Shown: positions 46,736 to 57,533, counted from the first letter of the stretch. The stretch: 64,000 nucleotides of DNA from Eremomyces bilateralis CBS 781.70 (GCF_010015585.1 NW_022985067.1:2328677-2392676), one strand, 5' to 3'. Notes: generated by a model not told the origin, from the sequence alone. Numbers and translations are program-made.

Positions 46736-46881
46736 GGAAGCAATAGGATACCTGTTCAGAGGCAGTGAGATGCTTGTATTCGGTCAGAAGTACATAGTTT
46801 ACCTTGGAGGGTATATATATCCCCAGGCTTATGTAATCTTATGTAATCTACAAGATGCGGTGACTAAGTAATAGCCGCGGA
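46706..46881 (+). repeat. 176-bp inverted repeat, left arm
   Basis: Reverse complement of 57223-57397 with about nine differences by eye, including one single-base length change. Contains GGATACCTGTTCAGAGGCAG and TTATGTAATCTTATGTAATC in both arms. Similarity stops sharply at both ends (GTTGA and GCCGCGGA). The arms are 10.3 kb apart. Confidence 0.85.
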
Positions 46882-47434
46882 TTTCCGACACACCCCCCCA
46901 GATCTTTTCTAGATCTGTATATCATAACCGTATCGCGGAGTTATCCTTCTGAATCACTTACGTTCGTTTCGGTGACAGATGTAATCATATCTCGTGGGAT
47001 TGTGATGAGATGCTGAATAGATCGCATATTCAGGTGCTCGAGGAATTTCCGATGGTGCGTAGGGCACGCGTACTACGTATTGCAAAGTCGAGGAAGGCGA
47101 CACACCCAAAGACAGGAGACGTTCTCGGATTTGATAGATTGGATGGCGCATGCAGTCTAACTCATTATGTCCCGCACAAACTACCTCACGCAGCCTTAAA
47201 TTAAAGTGGACGTGAATATCTTGCGCCACCTAATTATATGCTGCCACCAACTTACATGCCTGCTGTAGGTAGTGCTTGTATTTCTCGTCTTGTACTACTG
47301 GTCCAGTCTCCGCTGCGCAGTTACATTGGTCGCAACCGCGGCGAGGAAATGTGCTCAAGAAACATGCTCAAGAAACATGCTCATGAAACAAGGGCAGATA
47401 TGTATCTGGATAATTTCCTTCTGAATGTGATGGT

Positions 47435-49113
47435 ATGCCTTTTTTGCATTCGTTCTTCGCCACAATGTCGCTTCTTCCGTACTCGATGTCTCTTGCAAAC
47501 TGCTCTTCTCTAGCAATTTCACTTCCTACCGTTTTTGGAGCCAAGTTATTGTCATTGGAAGCATATCCTGTTCGGAACTATTCAAAATCTGTTTCAATTG
47601 AAAGCAATTTCAACCATGACAGTCTCGAAGTCACTAATATCAGCGTCTGCAATGTCACGGTGACTCATACACATCCAGGCCAAGGCGACACTCTAACCAC
47701 ACAGATTTGGCTACCGGTTCAGCCTCAATGGAACGAGCGAATGCAAGCGATAGGTGGAGGAGGCTGGTTAGCTGGAGCGTCAGAATACCAAGAGCCAGGC
47801 ATGGCGGCCGCAGTTTTTGACGGCTACGCTGCGATAACCACCGATGGTGGAGTGCCCGGAGACGGCATGAGTACCCCTTGGGCGTTGCTGAGCCCGGGTA
47901 ACGTCAATCTCTATGCCCTTCAGAATGTCGCATCAGTCTCGTTGAACGATGCGGCTTTGATTGGGAAGAGCGTTATTCAGAGCTTCTACGGCAAGCGACC
48001 GACGTTCTCCTATTTCAGCGGATGCTCACACGGTGGCCGCCAGGGCCTCATGCTCGCACAACGGTATCCCACAGCATTTGATGGCATTGCTGCCTCTGCC
48101 CCGGGAGTCAATTGGCCGAATTTCTTCGTTGCGAATTGGTTCCCTCAGCAGGTGATGAATGAGATGAAACAATATCCACATCCTTGCGAGCTGGAGGCGC
48201 TTACCAAAGCGGCGATCAAAGCATGTGATCCGAACGACGGCCTGACGGACGGTCTGATCTCAGACCCAGACTCATGCCACTTTAATCCGCAGACTCTCGT
48301 CGGAACGGGTCTGAATTGCAGTGCCACGGGGGGACCGAAAGCAATATCAGAGGCGGCGGCGGCTGTAGCCAACGCGGCATGGACTGGCGCCAGGAGCTCG
48401 AACGGTTCGATGTTGTGGTACACGCTCGGATACGAAGCGGACCTCACCACCATGATGAGCATCGCTTCGACCATGTGCTCGGAAGGCGGGATGTGCATGC
48501 CCGGAGAGCACAATTCCCTATTCTCGAGTTGGATCCAGCAGTTTGTAAAGAAGGACGAGCACTTTGACCTGTCGAGCATGTCGAGGTCGGACTACGAGCG
48601 GGTATTCCGGGCCAGCGTTCGGGAGTATGAGTCGATCATCGGCTCGAACTTCGCGGATCTCTCGGAATTTCGCGAGAGTGGAGGCAAGATCATTACGGTT
48701 CATGGACTTGTGAGTGGGCTTTTGTTTTAGACGTTCAATGAGAGGCCGCTGGGCGGCCGCACTAACTCGCGAACCATCAGGCGGATGAGACGGTGCCATA
48801 CCAGAATACACGGCACTACTACGACGCGGTAACAGCGCTGGATCCCGAGGTCCACGACTTCTACCGTCTCTTCGAGTCTCCAGGTCTGGCACATTGTGCC
48901 CCTGGCGCTGGTGCATACCCAGCAGGCACTTTCAAGGCGTTGGTTGAATGGGTGGAGCATGGGGTCGCCCCTAGAACATTGCTGGGGAAATTTCAGAGAA
49001 GCCCGCAGGCGAACCAGACAAACCAGCAGCCAAATGAGACGAGGATTCTCTGTCCATATCCGCAGAGGGCTCGTTATCTCGGCGGGGGGTCTGTGCGTTT
49101 CGCTTGCTCTTAG
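47435..49113 (+). CDS. Tannase/feruloyl esterase family protein
   Basis: Secreted esterase of the tannase family, which cleaves ester bonds in tannins or feruloylated cell-wall polysaccharides. Exons 47435-48709 and 48781-49113, with a 71-nt phase-0 intron, give 535 residues. The N-terminus MPFLHSFFATMSLLPYSMSLA looks like a signal peptide, then NCSSLAISLP starts the mature part. Catalytic residues follow the CS-D-HC pattern: GCSHGGRQGL with adjacent Cys-Ser, GLADETVPYQ with the Asp (just after the intron) and GLAHCAPGAGAYP with adjacent His-Cys. The Cys-rich lid has several CxxxC-type pairs. All active-site residues are present, so the gene may work, although it sits in a degraded mobile block. 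Which ester it prefers is unknown. A second ATG at 47465 would shorten the signal peptide. Confidence 0.88.
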
Positions 49114-50018
49114 TAGTAGAGAACATTCTCGTTAGCATCGTGAGATTTTAAGTATCTCATGATGGTTTCTCAAAGGCGTAACCTAAATTACGGAACCTTT
49201 GGCTGAGTAGTTGATTGATTGATTGCTTCATGCACCTGTTCGGGCCAACATCGGTCGCCTATATGGGAACTGGCTGACTAATCTACATTGTGTGAGGCGT
49301 TCTGCTCCTGCTCTGTTCTTATTCTCCCTGTTCCAATTCATGTAGCCGAGAACAGATTCGAGAGCCCATGCAGAGCATTCAAAGGAAACAGGGTCATCAC
49401 GCTAGAGAAAACGGTACATGGACGGGTTCGTGGTTTTACAAGCTAACAGAAACGCATATTCCGGAGCTTGTGCCTCCATCACTTATTGGTATGATGTCCC
49501 AAAGTTGTTGAATAGAAGGGTCCATATTCCTAATCCGATAGTATTCCATCGCGAAGCGAGGCAGAGACTATCTATCTGCTCTTGGAGTTCAGGGGGTAAT
49601 GATGAGAAAGCGAACCCGGCTTCCGGTTGTTTGTGTGGCTGACGGCGCTGTTTCGCTATGCACGACATTTCAGATGTAGAGCCCATGATAGATGGACGCT
49701 GGACGAAAGAAATCAAACAGGCGGGTGGATATACGAAGAAAGAAAAAGGTACGGCGATGAAAAGAGGATGAGGAGGGGCGAATATTATATCGTCGTAATT
49801 ATGGCCAATATCCCGCAAAGTCCTGTGCCTGGGGGCGGAAGGCAGAGCTTGGTGAGAGAATGAGCTCGATTTAAGGAGCTCAAGTCAAATGCAAACAGAG
49901 GGGTGGGAGAACCAATAAGAGGAGGCCACGTGTCATCGACCTTAATGTCTCACCTTTTCACTGCGATAATCTTTTACAGAACCTGCTGCTCAGCAATTTG
50001 GTGCTCTTGAACGACCAA
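49114..50018. other. Intergenic between the esterase and HET-ankyrin genes
   Basis: About 900 bp with no convincing gene. Short ORFs near 49418-49863 on both strands have no domain features. A GATTGATTGATTG microrepeat is at about 49212-49224. Confidence 0.5.
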
Positions 50019-52589
50019 ATGGCCGACACAAGCCTGAAGCTAACATCCAGAAAGTCATCGACCCCTCAAGGACCCCTTGATGTTAACCCAGCAGACCAAA
50101 ACCCTGGATTCAAATACTCGTCACTGCCAGAGAAAGAGGCAGTGATTCGTCTTCTCAAACTTCTTCCGGGCGAACCTGAGGACGATATCCGATGTGTGCT
50201 CAATGACTACAACCTTGAAGGTGCTGATCAAAAGCCATATGAAGCAATCTCTTATGTATGGGGGACAGAGGAACACTCGACTAAGATTATTGTCAACAAC
50301 GAAAGGGTGAAGGTTCGACAGAATCTGCACTTAGCATTGCAATGCCTTCGACACAAATATTCGGCTCGAACGGTTTGGGTAGATGCGATATGTATTAACC
50401 AGAACAACAATAAAGAGAGAAGCCATCAAGTGGATCTGATGAGGAACATCTACCAAGGAGCAGATCAGGTAGTCGTCTGGCTTGGAGCAAGCAAAAAGCA
50501 AACCGATATTGCCATGGACTCTCTAGAGTATATGAGATATATGCTTAATAAATGTGGCGTAGGACAGAAGGAAGAATTGAAAAGGACGTCTCTTTCAAGG
50601 ATTAATATCCATCATCAAGAAGCAATTGAAGGTTTTCAAGACCTTCTTCGGAGGCAATGGTTTCAAAGAGCCTGGATCATCCAGGAGATTGCTCTTGCGC
50701 GCGACGCTACCATTATGTGTGGGAAGAAGTCAATCCCAGCAGGGATATTCTCCTCTCTGTCCTGGATGCTTGGGAAATCTTTCGAAATATCTCCAATCGA
50801 GCCCGTATTGAATGTTATGCCCGGATTCTCGAAAGACACGAAAGAGTCCTGGTGGAACATGGAACGGGACCTCTTTGCGCTTCTTCTTAAATTTCGTAAC
50901 AATGAAGCAACTGAATTGAGGGACAAGATCTATGCTTTTCTTGGTATTGCAAGCGACATTAAGGATGGGAACTTTGAAGCGAGCTACGAGATCGGTGATG
51001 AAGAGCTTGTTCAAGACGTTGTGTCCTTCCTTTCCTTTGGAGTCAAGATTGATCGCTCCCTCTTCAGTGCTCCGCGATGGACATTGCATGATTTCTTCAA
51101 GAATTTAGCCTTCCTTCCGTTCATTGTTTCGGACGGAGTCAATCAATCGACCACCGTGTCGCCAGAAGCATTGAAGATTCTTTGTACAACGCGCTCTACA
51201 ATTGTTGATCACGCTCACGCTAGAAGGACGCGCATCTCGACCGGTGGAGAAATTGAAGCATTTATAACCCTTTCGAAGAACTCTAAGGAGAGTCACAGTA
51301 TTCAAAACGGTACTAGGACAGTGTGTCAAGTTATCTTCAGTCATCTCTTCGAATCAAATTACCCGAGCTGGAATAATGATGGTGGATTTGAGCTTCTATT
51401 AAAAGCAGCAAAAGAGGGACACGTAGTAATCACGAGGCATTTGCTTTCAACCATAATTGTTGGAGGTAACTCGAAGGGTAACGACGGCCGAACACCGTTG
51501 TGGTGGGCCGCTGCGAACGGGCACGAGGCCATCGTCAAGTTGCTGCTCGACACAGGCAAGGTTAATGTTAACTCAAAGGATAACTACGACCGGACGCCAC
51601 TGTCGAGTGCCGCTGAGCACGGGCACGAGGGTGTTATCAAACTGCTGCTCGAGACAGGCCAAGTCGACGCCAACTCGAAGGATAACGACGACATGACACC
51701 GCTGTCGAGTGCCGCTGAGCATGGTCACGAGGGCGTCATCAAGCTGCTGCTCGAGACAGGCCTAGTTGACGCCGACTTGAAGGATAAAGATGGCTGGAGG
51801 CCGCTGTGGAGGGCCGCTGCGAACGGGCACGAAGGCGCCGTCAAGCTGCTGCTCGAGACAGGCCAAGTTGACGCCGACTCGATGGATATTTATGGGTGGA
51901 CAACGCTGTCGAGGGCCGCTGCGAACGGGCACGAAGGCGTCGTCAAGCTGCTGCTCGAGACAGGCCAAGTCGACGCCGACTCGAAGTATAACTATTATGG
52001 CTGGACACCACTGTCGAGGGCCGCTGAGAACGGGCACGATGGCATCGTCAAGCTGCTGCTCGGGACAGGCCAAGTCGACGCCGACTCGATGGATATGTAT
52101 GGCATGACGCCGCTGTGGAGGGCCACTGCGAACGGGCACGAAGGCGCCGTCAAGCTGCTGCTCGAGACAGGCCAAGTCGACGCCGACCCGAAGGATAATG
52201 ATGGCGGGACGCCGCTGTGGAGGGCCGTTACGTGCGGGTACGAGGGCGTCGTCAAGCTGCTGCTCGGGACAGGCCAAGTCGACGCCGACTCGAAGAATAG
52301 CTTTTTTGGCGAGACACCGCTGTCGAGGGCCGCTGCGAACGGGCACGAGGCCATCATCAAGCTGCTGCTGGACACGGGCCAGGTCGACGCCAACTCAAAG
52401 GGCATGTGCGGCCGAACACCGCTGTGGTGGGCCGCTGTGAACGGGCACGAGGCCATCGTCAAGCTATTGCTAGACACTGGCAATGTCGACGCCGACTCGA
52501 AGGATGACTACGGCCGGACGCCACTGTCGATGACCGCCATGAACGGACAAGAGGCTATCGTCAAGCTGCTCCAACAAAAAGGCTGCTAA
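50019..52589 (+). CDS. HET domain protein with C-terminal ankyrin repeats
   Basis: 856 residues, intronless. The HET domain is complete: YEAISYVWGTEEHSTKI, then VWVDAICINQNNNKERSHQV, LMRNIYQGADQVVVWLG, and QWFQRAWIIQEIALARDATI. HET domains trigger incompatibility cell death when non-self is sensed. LRDKIYAFLGIASD is the usual closing block. A linker of about 150 residues leads to some 12 ankyrin repeats (residues about 460-856), each 34-35 residues, of the TPLSRAAANGHEGVVKLLLE type. There is no P-loop NACHT/NB-ARC between the two parts, so this is HET-ANK rather than a full NLR. The start is the first ATG (50019); an upstream TTG in frame is not needed. It could work in allorecognition; its position among cargo fits mobile incompatibility genes. 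Confidence 0.88.
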   Translation: MADTSLKLTSRKSSTPQGPLDVNPADQNPGFKYSSLPEKEAVIRLLKLLPGEPEDDIRCVLNDYNLEGADQKPYEAISYVWGTEEHSTKIIVNNERVKVRQNLHLALQCLRHKYSARTVWVDAICINQNNNKERSHQVDLMRNIYQGADQVVVWLGASKKQTDIAMDSLEYMRYMLNKCGVGQKEELKRTSLSRINIHHQEAIEGFQDLLRRQWFQRAWIIQEIALARDATIMCGKKSIPAGIFSSLSWMLGKSFEISPIEPVLNVMPGFSKDTKESWWNMERDLFALLLKFRNNEATELRDKIYAFLGIASDIKDGNFEASYEIGDEELVQDVVSFLSFGVKIDRSLFSAPRWTLHDFFKNLAFLPFIVSDGVNQSTTVSPEALKILCTTRSTIVDHAHARRTRISTGGEIEAFITLSKNSKESHSIQNGTRTVCQVIFSHLFESNYPSWNNDGGFELLLKAAKEGHVVITRHLLSTIIVGGNSKGNDGRTPLWWAAANGHEAIVKLLLDTGKVNVNSKDNYDRTPLSSAAEHGHEGVIKLLLETGQVDANSKDNDDMTPLSSAAEHGHEGVIKLLLETGLVDADLKDKDGWRPLWRAAANGHEGAVKLLLETGQVDADSMDIYGWTTLSRAAANGHEGVVKLLLETGQVDADSKYNYYGWTPLSRAAENGHDGIVKLLLGTGQVDADSMDMYGMTPLWRATANGHEGAVKLLLETGQVDADPKDNDGGTPLWRAVTCGYEGVVKLLLGTGQVDADSKNSFFGETPLSRAAANGHEAIIKLLLDTGQVDANSKGMCGRTPLWWAAVNGHEAIVKLLLDTGNVDADSKDDYGRTPLSMTAMNGQEAIVKLLQQKGC
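51473..52586 (+). repeat. Near-identical ankyrin coding repeats, about 11 units of 102-105 bp
   Basis: Tandem DNA repeats within the HET-ANK gene. Units share long exact strings such as CAAGCTGCTGCTCGAGACAGG, broken by short variable parts. Most are 102 bp; two have one extra codon (near 51985 and 52300). The variable positions fall around the ankyrin beta-hairpin tips (YGWT, DGGT, CGRT, FGET). Such high DNA identity is a sign of recent unit exchange. It also makes spurious long ORFs on the other strand. Confidence 0.9.
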
Positions 52590-52948
52590 GCCGAAGAATG
52601 CCCAGACCAGCGCTAACTGCCAGACATCCTCTAGAGTACTTCTGCTAAGTCCGTGGTTGGAGAAGAGCTTCATAATCAACTTAGTTTGGTTTCCGTGAGA
52701 AGATACAAGTTCATGCTTATTATAATCTATTCATCTTTTCACTTCCGAATCTCTATTCTATAGAGGGATCCGAGGTAGCGGGTTCTTTAATAGCGAAGGC
52801 AAAGTTCGAATAAGGTTATTTCTAGCATCTTCTAGAAGGGCTGAGCAAAGATCGCGTGGTAGCTCAAGAACTCCGATTTCAACCACCTCTAGAGCATCAG
52901 CAAGAAGAGAAATGAAAAAAAAAATTGTAGGTATAAAAGAGAAAGGTC

Positions 52949-53138
52949 TGTTACGGCACGGTAGCTGGATGCACACAACATACACGTAGTCAAAGATATT
53001 CTTGATTAAGCTAAAGAAGAGAGCAAGAAGGGGAAGCCGTCTTGTTTATATCGAAGAGGGTTGGACTCTGATTCAACCCTTGACCTAATCAGGCTTAGGC
53101 TCGCAGCCCTAGCCAACCAAGGGTTTCAACCCATAACA
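52949..53138 (-). mobile_element. Probable solo LTR, Copia-like
   Basis: 190 bp with 5'-TGTTA...TAACA-3' inverted ends. Read on the minus strand it has an LTR layout: TGTTATGGGTTGAAACCC start, a TATAAACAAG box in the middle, then a CTTCTTGCTCTCTTC leader-like stretch, ending CCGTAACA. No internal coding region is attached, so a solo LTR is the simplest reading. The 5-bp flanks (AGGTC, TTACC) do not match, so target duplication is not shown. Confidence 0.5.
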
Positions 53139-54514
53139 TTACCCACAGTACGCAGCTAGATCTCCGTTTTCACTCGTTAAAAACAGCAGTGTTACCATGT
53201 TTGCTTTTCTGATAACCCCTATGCAATCCACCAGCCACATCTCTGTGGCAATCAGCCACACCCAAGGGCCCAGGCCACAGGCCTGGGACCATAACAGCAC
53301 CCGCGGAAAACCCCAACCCGCGGGTTCCCCCGGGTTTCTTGGCTGCGGTTGCGGTTGGGTTGGGGTGCCAAGGCCCGCGGTTGCGGTTGGGGTTGGGGCC
53401 TCAGAGCAAGCCAGACACTGTACACACATTGATATTTCTAAAGTTTTGTTTAATTCGTGCGATGTAGCCATTCCTTAACTTCAAGACCACTTCTACTTAA
53501 AAAATTACGTTGGCATCGCCGCCTTCTCGCCTGATTCCCGGAGAGTCTTCTTCCATACCGTAACAGAATTATTCAGCCAAAGCACCACCATCGTACCCTT
53601 ACTACGTTTAAAACTCATTAAAGGCCCTTATCCGAGTCTTAGAGTCCTACAACGATGCTAGGCATCATCATCACTCTTGAGGCTGGAGTCGGGTGCAAAT
53701 TTGCACAAGTTCGCCATGCAGATCACTACTTCAATTCCAAACGATGAATGATTCTGGCTAGCGCGGAACAATATCCACGTAACATATACACAACCGTGAT
53801 ATAATTTGGCTGGGGACAAATCTCACCAGCCAACCTCTGATCTCTGACAACTTGTTTAATCATCATCCTCGCGAAATGCGTCAGTTCCGGCTCCCAGGAT
53901 CAGAGTTGTGTAAAGCGCACGTTTTTGACGACCACCTTTTGAAGAGCAAGTTTGAGGCCTTTTCTGATGATGGATCATGTCATGCCTCGAGTTACTTAAA
54001 TATAATCCAATGCCCTACAACCAGTCACATCCTCTCCTAAGACCTGGGAGGCCCTGTATTGGCCAGCCAAGCATTTTAACCATGCCTCGGCACAGAGCTA
54101 AGCAGCTTGGAGGACATGGTCCTGTCGCATTACGCGGGGGTAATGATTAAGCAAGTTCGCTGCTTAAGCTCAGTTACTGTGTAGACACAGCGCATGTTGA
54201 TATTGACGATTCCCATTGTATAGAAGAGTGTGTTCCAGCTAGCTAAACCGTTGAAGATAAGCAAATACATAGGAAAAGAGTGAGCAGTCCTAAATAGGCT
54301 TAGCCTAGGGGTAATGGGCAGAGAAAGGAATGTTGCCTGGTGGTAGAAACGAACAGGGGCATCTTGCGACAGGTCCTCCCTGTTGGTTGGATGGAAGGCC
54401 TTGAGACGAAGATATATATGCTCTGCTGCTTGTCCGGATCCCGAAACAACGGTAGCTAACTCTGAACTTTGTCTTGCATTTCAGAACTTCAACAGCACGC
54501 GAAAGATCGTCGTC
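53139..54514. other. Intergenic with GC-rich palindromes, upstream of the ferric reductase
   Basis: Contains short palindromes at 53265-53420, such as CCCAGGCCACAGGCCTGGG and AACCCGCGGGTT, and GGTTGCGGTTGGGTTGGGG-type G-rich repeats. No gene was recognised. A frame open upstream of the ferric reductase ATG lacks a start codon. Confidence 0.5.
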
Positions 54515-56448
54515 ATGGACCACGGACCAGTGGAAGTCGCAGACTGGTATGCAGCGCTCCCTCTCTCTGACCCTCGATGCCGCAACGACTCCTGCATCGA
54601 GTTTTACGCGGACCATAATGCCTCGCAGAAGGCGATCAGTTGGGACTCGCAGTTCCGGTACGGGCACTTGGTGTTATGGTACTACACCATCATACTCGCA
54701 TTCTTCGTCGCGGTACACTTCACATATGTCGTTATAGATAGGACGCCTTGTCCTAGCGCAGAAAGGAATCCAAGTACATTGGACAAATCCGTGGCCATGG
54801 TCCGAACCATCTCGTACCGGAGAATACCAGGGAAGCTGGGAGAGTACTTGGGCGCTCCGGGGTTGGGTGTCAGCCTTCTTGTATTTCTGTCGGTGCTTAC
54901 AGTAACGATCATGGCATTTGTGCAGCATCCGTACTACCGCCCTTTCCGAGCGTACGGATCTCCTCCGCTTGGTGTCCGGACGGGATTAATGGCCAACGCT
55001 GTAATTCCTCTGACCGTTGCTCTCGCTGGGAAGGTGAACATTGTCACTCTCTTGACCGGATATGGTCATGAGAAGTTGAACACGATTCATCGCTGGGCGG
55101 GGTGGATATTGTTTTACTTGTCGATGCTTCACACCATCCCTTTTCTGATCCAGTCGAGTTCTGCCAAAGAAGGAGGCGCTGCTAGATTACGCAAAAAGTT
55201 TTATGCTCCAGGTGCACTTGAGGTACGATCGACCACGCTCCGCATCAGACATTCCGACTCACAATGAGACCCCAGTACAATGGCACTCCTCCCCTTGGTA
55301 TGCTCGCGTGGCTCGCTCTCCTATCTCTTCCCATCGTCCGTCGCCTCGCGTATGAGCTCTTCGTTCATACGCATGTGATGGCCGCGATCGTGTTCCTTGG
55401 CCTCATGTACTGGCACTGCGGGAACTTGGGCGATAGTTGGGCTTATCTATGGGCCACAACGGCGCTGTGGCTTGCCTCGATCCTCGCCCGCTTCTTCTGG
55501 AAGATGTCCGCTTTCAAGCTCACGGGGCATTGGCTTCGCGGTTGCCCGACGACAGTCCGTGTCTTGGAACCGGGCAAGAACGGAATGGCAAGACTCGATG
55601 TCGTCGTACCGGGGGACTGGACATGGAAACCGGGTCAACACTGCTTTCTACGATTTCCACAGCTTCGGCTATTCGATCATCATCCGTTTACGATCAGCTC
55701 CCTCCCGGTCCACTTTGGTTCCTCTTTTGGAGGCATCCAGGTGAAAGTCGAACAGGTGAATGTGCTCACATTCTTCATTCGTTCGCAGAAAGGATTCACC
55801 CGTCGACTGCTGTCCGAAGCCAGCAAGTCGCCCGACTACCAGGTTTCCGCGATTGTGGACGGCCCGTATGGGACGCGGATGCGTACCCTTCAGCATGTCT
55901 ACGAGGATGTAGTGCTGGTTGCAGGCGGTGCCGGGATAACGGCGGTGTTGCCATGGCTTTTGCATTTGGCACAGTGCATACGTGGAAACTGCGACATTGT
56001 GACAAAGCGGGTGGCGCTTATTTGGATGGTGAGGAACGAGTCTAGTGTAACGTGGATTCGGAACGAACTCAAAGGGCTACGAGATCTCACTACTAGTGGC
56101 CATTGTGTAGTCCATGTCCATGTGACAAGGAGCAGTGAAAACGGTAGCCCAACGATCGAGGCCAGCACAGATTTAGAGGTCAAGGAGAAGGAAGTAGGCG
56201 AAGCGATCACGGAGGACGGGTCCAGCGGAAACGGCAGCGACTTGCCAATCGAGAAGCGATTTGACGGGCGCCCGAACCTGGGAGAGCTGATACCCAAGAT
56301 GGTTGGCAAGACCCGCACCGCTGTGCTGGGTTGTGGCCCGGAAGGTCTGAAGATCGACTTAAGCAATGCGGTGGCTGGCCTTCAGCGGACGGTGCTTCGA
56401 GGCGAGGCAAACGAAGTCATGCTTCACACTGAGGCGTTTAATTGGTAA
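54515..56448 (+). CDS. Ferric reductase-like transmembrane protein (FRE/NOX family)
   Basis: Membrane reductase moving electrons from NADPH through FAD and haem to metal ions outside the cell. Exons 54515-55222 and 55276-56448, with a 53-nt phase-0 intron, give 626 residues. The start is the first in-frame ATG (MDHGPVEVADWYAAL). About seven membrane segments are seen; the haem His candidates are in LLTGYGHEKLNTIHRWAGW and in YELFVHTHVM / LMYWHCGN. The cytosolic half has the FAD motif HPFTISSLP, RSQKGFTRRLL, the NADPH site LVAGGAGITAVLPWL and the C-terminal LGCGPEGL. An acidic/Ser-rich linker near residues 540-590 is variable. All key motifs are present. Ferric reductases are among the most frequent Starship cargo genes. 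Confidence 0.9.
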
Positions 56449-56750
56449 GCCTTGGTCGCTCAGAGCATGATAGACTCCAAGATATGATTTGGTTAGGATG
56501 TAATCAGATATCAAAATGTACGTACATAGTGTTGTAAATACGTGAAATTCTCTGGTCTCATAAACGCCTCGAATCCAACAGAACTCTACTGCTGCTTCCG
56601 TTGGTTCGGATCTAGATTCGTGGTAGACAGGCGATGCCGACGTTATGTTGGTTGACTTGTCCGTCCACACTTCTAAACTTAGAACAGCTGGCTTGTGGAA
56701 ACAGGAGGGTACGGGCCCTGACGACGAATGACAAGGGTTGCATTACCAAT

Positions 56751-56799
56751 TCAGAACGGGCTTCTTTGCTTGGAGTGCAAGCAAAGAAGCCCGTTCTGA
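56751..56799. repeat. Perfect 22-bp hairpin
   Basis: Arms 56751-56772 and 56778-56799 are exact reverse complements, with a 5-bp loop (GAGTG). The arm begins TCAGAACGGGCTTCTTTGC. It stands alone in non-coding DNA 303 bp after the ferric reductase stop; no T-run follows, so it is not an obvious terminator. Confidence 0.9.
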
Positions 56800-56973
56800 T
56801 TTTGTGCAGTTTCAGAGCCTTCTTATGGTATAGAAACTAGCGAAATTGGCTTCCGGTTTTTGCAGCTCCAGAAACTTTTAGAGCACAGCCTCCTTTTAGG
56901 TCTTGGCGTAAACTACATTCATGCATCGATTCTTAGTGATCTGTGCGCCACAGTATTGTTTCAGATTTCAGAA

Positions 56974-57013
56974 TTCAGGCTTTCAGGGCTCAGGCTTTCA
57001 GGCTTTCAGGGCT
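56974..57013 (+). repeat. Short tandem repeats (CAGGCTTT/CAGGGCT type)
   Basis: Imperfect head-to-tail copies of TTCAGGCTTTCAGGGCTCAG-like units over about 40 bp. Simple sequence, with no feature tied to it. Confidence 0.7.
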
Positions 57014-57222
57014 TTGTGCCTGGTGGTATCACAGGTTCCCTGAGGTTACTTTTCGAATCTCCTCTCAGATCGCTGATGATGGGCAAAGTGAGGCCCTCGA
57101 TAATGGCCCAGCCATAGGCAGGTACGTTGGGCCTCTCCGGCCCAATTTTTAAGGACTGTAAAAGCCTGTTCTGGGGCGTTGGGAGCCCGATGTCCACGCA
57201 GGTACTGTCTATCTGTTGGAAC

Positions 57223-57397
57223 TCCGCGGCTATTACTTAGTCACCGCACCTTGTAGATTACATAAGATTACATAAGCCCTGGGTATATATACCCGTCAAG
57301 GTAAACTATGTACTTCTGACCGAATACAAGCATCTCACTGCCTCTGAACAGGTATCCTATTGTTTCCGTGATTGATTGACACGCCAAAACGATCAAC
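57223..57397 (-). repeat. 176-bp inverted repeat, right arm
   Basis: Partner of 46706-46881. It lies 148 bp inside the right edge of the proposed element, in non-coding DNA. Unlike the left arm, no Cys-rich coding remnant follows it. Confidence 0.85.
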
Positions 57398-57533
57398 ACT
57401 ATCTGTTCACCCCTGCAACCCATTCACACTCCTTCTTATGCCTATTGTCTGAGAGTAGAAGCAACCAATTTTGTAGGGGCAAAAGTAGTTTTCGTAGGGT
57501 CTTGCCCTCACGAAATGAATGGTACTTGCTCCG

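Noticed and set aside
51762-52483. Long minus-strand and third-frame ORFs over the ankyrin array
   Set aside because: They arise because the 102-bp units repeat in frame; the plus-strand protein has clear HET and ankyrin motifs, the others have none.
50019-52589. Full NLR with a NACHT or NB-ARC domain
   Set aside because: No P-loop or Walker B motif between the HET domain and the ankyrin repeats.
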